Below, piece after piece: positions 61,909 through 64,000 of a stretch of DNA of 64,000 nucleotides. Position numbers and translations under genes: made by a program. The DNA is from Sinorhizobium shofinae. Lineage in GTDB: Bacteria > Pseudomonadota > Alphaproteobacteria > Rhizobiales > Rhizobiaceae. The DNA lies in NCBI GenBank assembly GCA_001704765.1, contig MBFK01000183.1, positions 1 through 64,000 of the forward strand, read 5' to 3'. The first letter of the stretch is position 1, and each line of letters starts with the position of its first letter. Below the pieces are notes generated by a model. The model was not told the origin of the DNA and did no database searches. It was given only the letters and a program-made list of their open reading frames with translations.

Positions 61909-63085
61909 TCGCGCCGGCTTGCGGCCCGTCTTCTGCAAGAGTTGCCTTGAGGTTGCGTGCCGCCATGGCGTAACCGCCGGCCGCGCCGTCGATGAAGTGC
62001 ATGTGATCGCGACTCATGGGGGAAGGCACGATGCAGGTCATCAAAGCGGAATCCTGCCGATGGAGCCCGTAGCGGCAAACGCCCTCTTCCGCGCCCCGCT
62101 TCAATCGCTCCTCGATCTGCTTCAGCCGGCCGGCGCTGACATCGATCGTCATCTTCAAGCCGTCGTCGAATTTGCGGAAGTCGGAATTGTCGGCGAGATC
62201 GTGCTTATACCGCGTGACGTCGAACCTCCCGATATTGAGCCCGATCTTGAAGCACAAAAACAGAAGGAAGCTCTGCAGCGCTATCCACGGCCAGACCAGC
62301 AGGCGCTTGCCTGGTGAGGCGATGGCGCGCGATTCCATGGTAACCCCACGCATCGAAAGGCGAGGCTCAGGCCCGGTCTCCGGGACAGGATGGCCGCCCC
62401 GTTCTTCGCCCTCGGCCAGTGCCACGATGTCGGCGATCAGCGCCTGGAACTGCGGACCGTTGCCACGCTCGCTTGGCACTGCGATGATCGACACGATGGC
62501 GCCGTGGTGGGAGACGATCGGATTCCAGCGGCAGGACAGCCCGGTTAAGTCCGGCCTGGTTCCCGGCGCCGCAGCCTCGATCTGATAGCGTCCCGCCTTC
62601 ATCTCCGATTCCGCCCAGCTTGCGCCACCGCCTGAGAACATCGCATAAGAAACCTCCTCGCTCGCCTTGAAGCGGGCGATGCGCATGTCGAGACCTTTGG
62701 CGCGAATGTCGGCGACCGGAACGAGCGCGGCCCGCAGCTCGAGGCCGAGCTCTTCCGCCACCCATGTCTTGGCGGCGGCGAGAGCCGTGCGCGCCTTCGC
62801 CGCCAAGGCCGCAGGTATGGCCGCGAGCGCCCCGTCACCGCCGAAGACGAAAGGCAGGTTTCTTTCCTCCAGCGCGTTCATGAGGGCCGAGATCACGCTG
62901 GCACCAGCCATGTTGACACTCTTGTATCGCCCCTCGGCGATCGCCCCGGTCGAATTGACGATGTCGGCAACGGCCAGCGACCAACCCTCCGGCAGGGGCC
63001 GGTAATTCGCCTCGTCGGCAACGCCTTCGAACTCTTCGAAAAGAGGCAGTCTCTCGTAAAACTGCATGTCGGCCAGCTGCGCCAT
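61898..63085 (-). CDS. DUF3095 cyclase-like protein
   Basis: A 395-aa protein matching the DUF3095 family, whose N-terminal half resembles class III cyclases: SLAVADIVNSTGAIAEGRYKSVNMAG and PFVFGGDGALAAIP stand where the metal-binding DxxxST and GDG loops lie. One or two hydrophobic segments occur near residue 270 (WPWIALQSFLLFLCF). The enzyme activity is unproven. It overlaps the convergent dehydrogenase by 11 bp and diverges from an MBL-fold gene. Confidence 0.88.
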   Translation of the reverse strand: MAQLADMQFYERLPLFEEFEGVADEANYRPLPEGWSLAVADIVNSTGAIAEGRYKSVNMAGASVISALMNALEERNLPFVFGGDGALAAIPAALAAKARTALAAAKTWVAEELGLELRAALVPVADIRAKGLDMRIARFKASEEVSYAMFSGGGASWAESEMKAGRYQIEAAAPGTRPDLTGLSCRWNPIVSHHGAIVSIIAVPSERGNGPQFQALIADIVALAEGEERGGHPVPETGPEPRLSMRGVTMESRAIASPGKRLLVWPWIALQSFLLFLCFKIGLNIGRFDVTRYKHDLADNSDFRKFDDGLKMTIDVSAGRLKQIEERLKRGAEEGVCRYGLHRQDSALMTCIVPSPMSRDHMHFIDGAAGGYAMAARNLKATLAEDGPQAGAIKP

Positions 63086-63348
63086 GAATACCCGAACCCC
63101 TTAGCCAAGCTAATGATGATTGCTACCGAGTGGAACTTCTCAAACCTGAATCGCTCAATAGACAACTTTTAAATCAGGTTTAGCCCGACGGTAAGCTTTC
63201 AATGGAAGTACGGATGCCGGAAGTCGGCCGACAGGCATTCCGCGGCCTAGAGTGCTAATGGCATTGCAGGACCCTCATGATTTGTGCTTGTCTAATCAGC
63301 GCGCCCGGGCAAAGTGCCTGAGGCGAGGCAGGATGAAGCCGAGACGGA

Positions 63349-64000
63349 ATGCAGGACGACACGTTTCGAGTGAAGTTTTGGGGTGTAAGGGGCAGTTTGC
63401 CGGTATCCGGTGAGCAGTTCCTGCGCTATGGAGGCAATACGCCCTGCATCGAAGTCCGTTGCGGCGCCGAGGTGCTGATCTTCGACGCCGGCTCGGGATT
63501 GCGCGAAGCCGGTCTGTCGCTGATGTCCGAGGGCGTCTCCGAATTCGACGTCTTTTTCACCCACACCCATTATGATCACATTATCGGGCTGCCCTATTTC
63601 AAGCCGATCTACCGCGGTAGCTCGGCGGTCCGCTTCTGGTCCGGCCATCTCCACGGCAAGATGTCCACGGCGGAGATGATCAATGACTTCATGCGGCCAC
63701 CGTGGTTTCCGGTTGGCCCGGGCATTTGTCAGGCAAGCCTCGACACGGTGGATTTCCGTCCGGGGGACACGCTTTCGCCGCGAAAGGACGTTTCGATTCG
63801 TACGATGAGCCTTGTCCACCCGGGCGGCTGCATCGGCTACAGGGTCGACTGGGGCGGCCGCGCCGTTGCTCTCATCTATGACACGGAGCACGAGCCGGGA
63901 ATCCTCGATCCTGCCCTCCTCGATTTCATCGCCGGCGCCGACCTGATGGTTTACGACTGCACCTATCTTGAGTCGGAGATGGCGACCTACCGCGGCTACG
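63349..64000 (+). CDS. MBL-fold metallohydrolase, partial at window end
   Basis: Open from the ATG at 63349 to the window edge (217 codons, no stop). It begins FRVKFWGVRGSLPVSG and RYGGNTPCIEVRCG, typical of the PhnP/RNase Z-like or cyclic-phosphodiesterase-like MBL group, with the metal motif THTHYDHIIGLP near residue 65 and a later histidine in LVHPGG and aspartate in IYDTEHEPG. The HxHxDH motif is intact (HTHYDH). The proximity to nucleotide cyclase-like proteins makes a role with cyclic nucleotides conceivable, but this is a guess. Confidence 0.9.
   Translation, partial: MQDDTFRVKFWGVRGSLPVSGEQFLRYGGNTPCIEVRCGAEVLIFDAGSGLREAGLSLMSEGVSEFDVFFTHTHYDHIIGLPYFKPIYRGSSAVRFWSGHLHGKMSTAEMINDFMRPPWFPVGPGICQASLDTVDFRPGDTLSPRKDVSIRTMSLVHPGGCIGYRVDWGGRAVALIYDTEHEPGILDPALLDFIAGADLMVYDCTYLESEMATYRGY

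Overview
The window looks like a replicon of a Rhizobiaceae member, most likely Sinorhizobium/Ensifer. This rests on high GC, on a palindromic element at 39075-39181 that I recognise from memory as a RIME (Rhizobium intergenic mosaic element), and on the gene families present. There is no rRNA, no tRNA that I can recognise and no core housekeeping block, so a megaplasmid, chromid or accessory chromosomal region is plausible. The species cannot be fixed from the sequence alone.

Region 1 (1-19,200) is a catabolic island. It starts beside a thoroughly broken restriction-nuclease-like gene (239-1218). Three divergent intergenic regions each carry a GGGTATAAC-type operator. They drive tctC-ALDH-SDR-tctB-tctA (leftward, ending at a strong terminator), HpcH/HpaI aldolase-SDR-ALDH (leftward), cupin-FAH hydrolase-second tctC (rightward), SDR-LysR (leftward) and an MBL-fold hydrolase (rightward). 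Two closely similar LysR paralogues sit beside these operators. Together this reads as uptake of a carboxylic acid through a tripartite tricarboxylate transporter and its breakdown by lactone/acyl hydrolysis, aldol cleavage and aldehyde oxidation. The substrate is unknown.

Region 2 (19,200-29,990) encodes a molybdenum aldehyde/isoquinoline-type oxidoreductase (2Fe-2S subunit, Mo subunit with a frameshift, c-type cytochrome, XdhC maturation factor), a zinc alcohol dehydrogenase, an MFS transporter and two secreted cyclophilin-like proteins. A LysR regulator with two matching T-N11-A operators appears to control it. A class III adenylate cyclase is embedded here.

Region 3 (29,990-38,150) is a compact Tn7-like transposition module, tnsA-tnsB-tnsC-tniQ, with no recognisable cargo. 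Its left side cuts off a Tat-exported hydrolase gene after about 90 codons. Candidate ends with a shared 9-bp inverted repeat lie at 29,991 and 37,488. Beyond the right end are an AlpA-like DNA-binding protein and three tandem 21-bp repeats.

Region 4 (38,150-42,840) is a copper-resistance island: two CueR-type promoters, copZ, a DUF4396 membrane protein, copA, cueR and a DUF411 copper protein whose export signal has been separated by a frameshift.

Region 5 (42,860-64,000) looks like resident genome. It holds an FkbM methyltransferase, a cyclic-nucleotide-binding protein next to a degenerate ABC exporter-like protein, three glycosyltransferases, an oligopeptide-type ABC importer with a fused double ATPase, a polysaccharide lyase, a nucleotide cyclase, a nucleotide-sugar dehydrogenase, a DUF3095 cyclase-like protein and a partial MBL-fold protein. 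Most genes from 60,173 down to 47,961 run leftward with short gaps or overlaps, suggesting a surface-polysaccharide function tied to transport and cyclic-nucleotide signalling.
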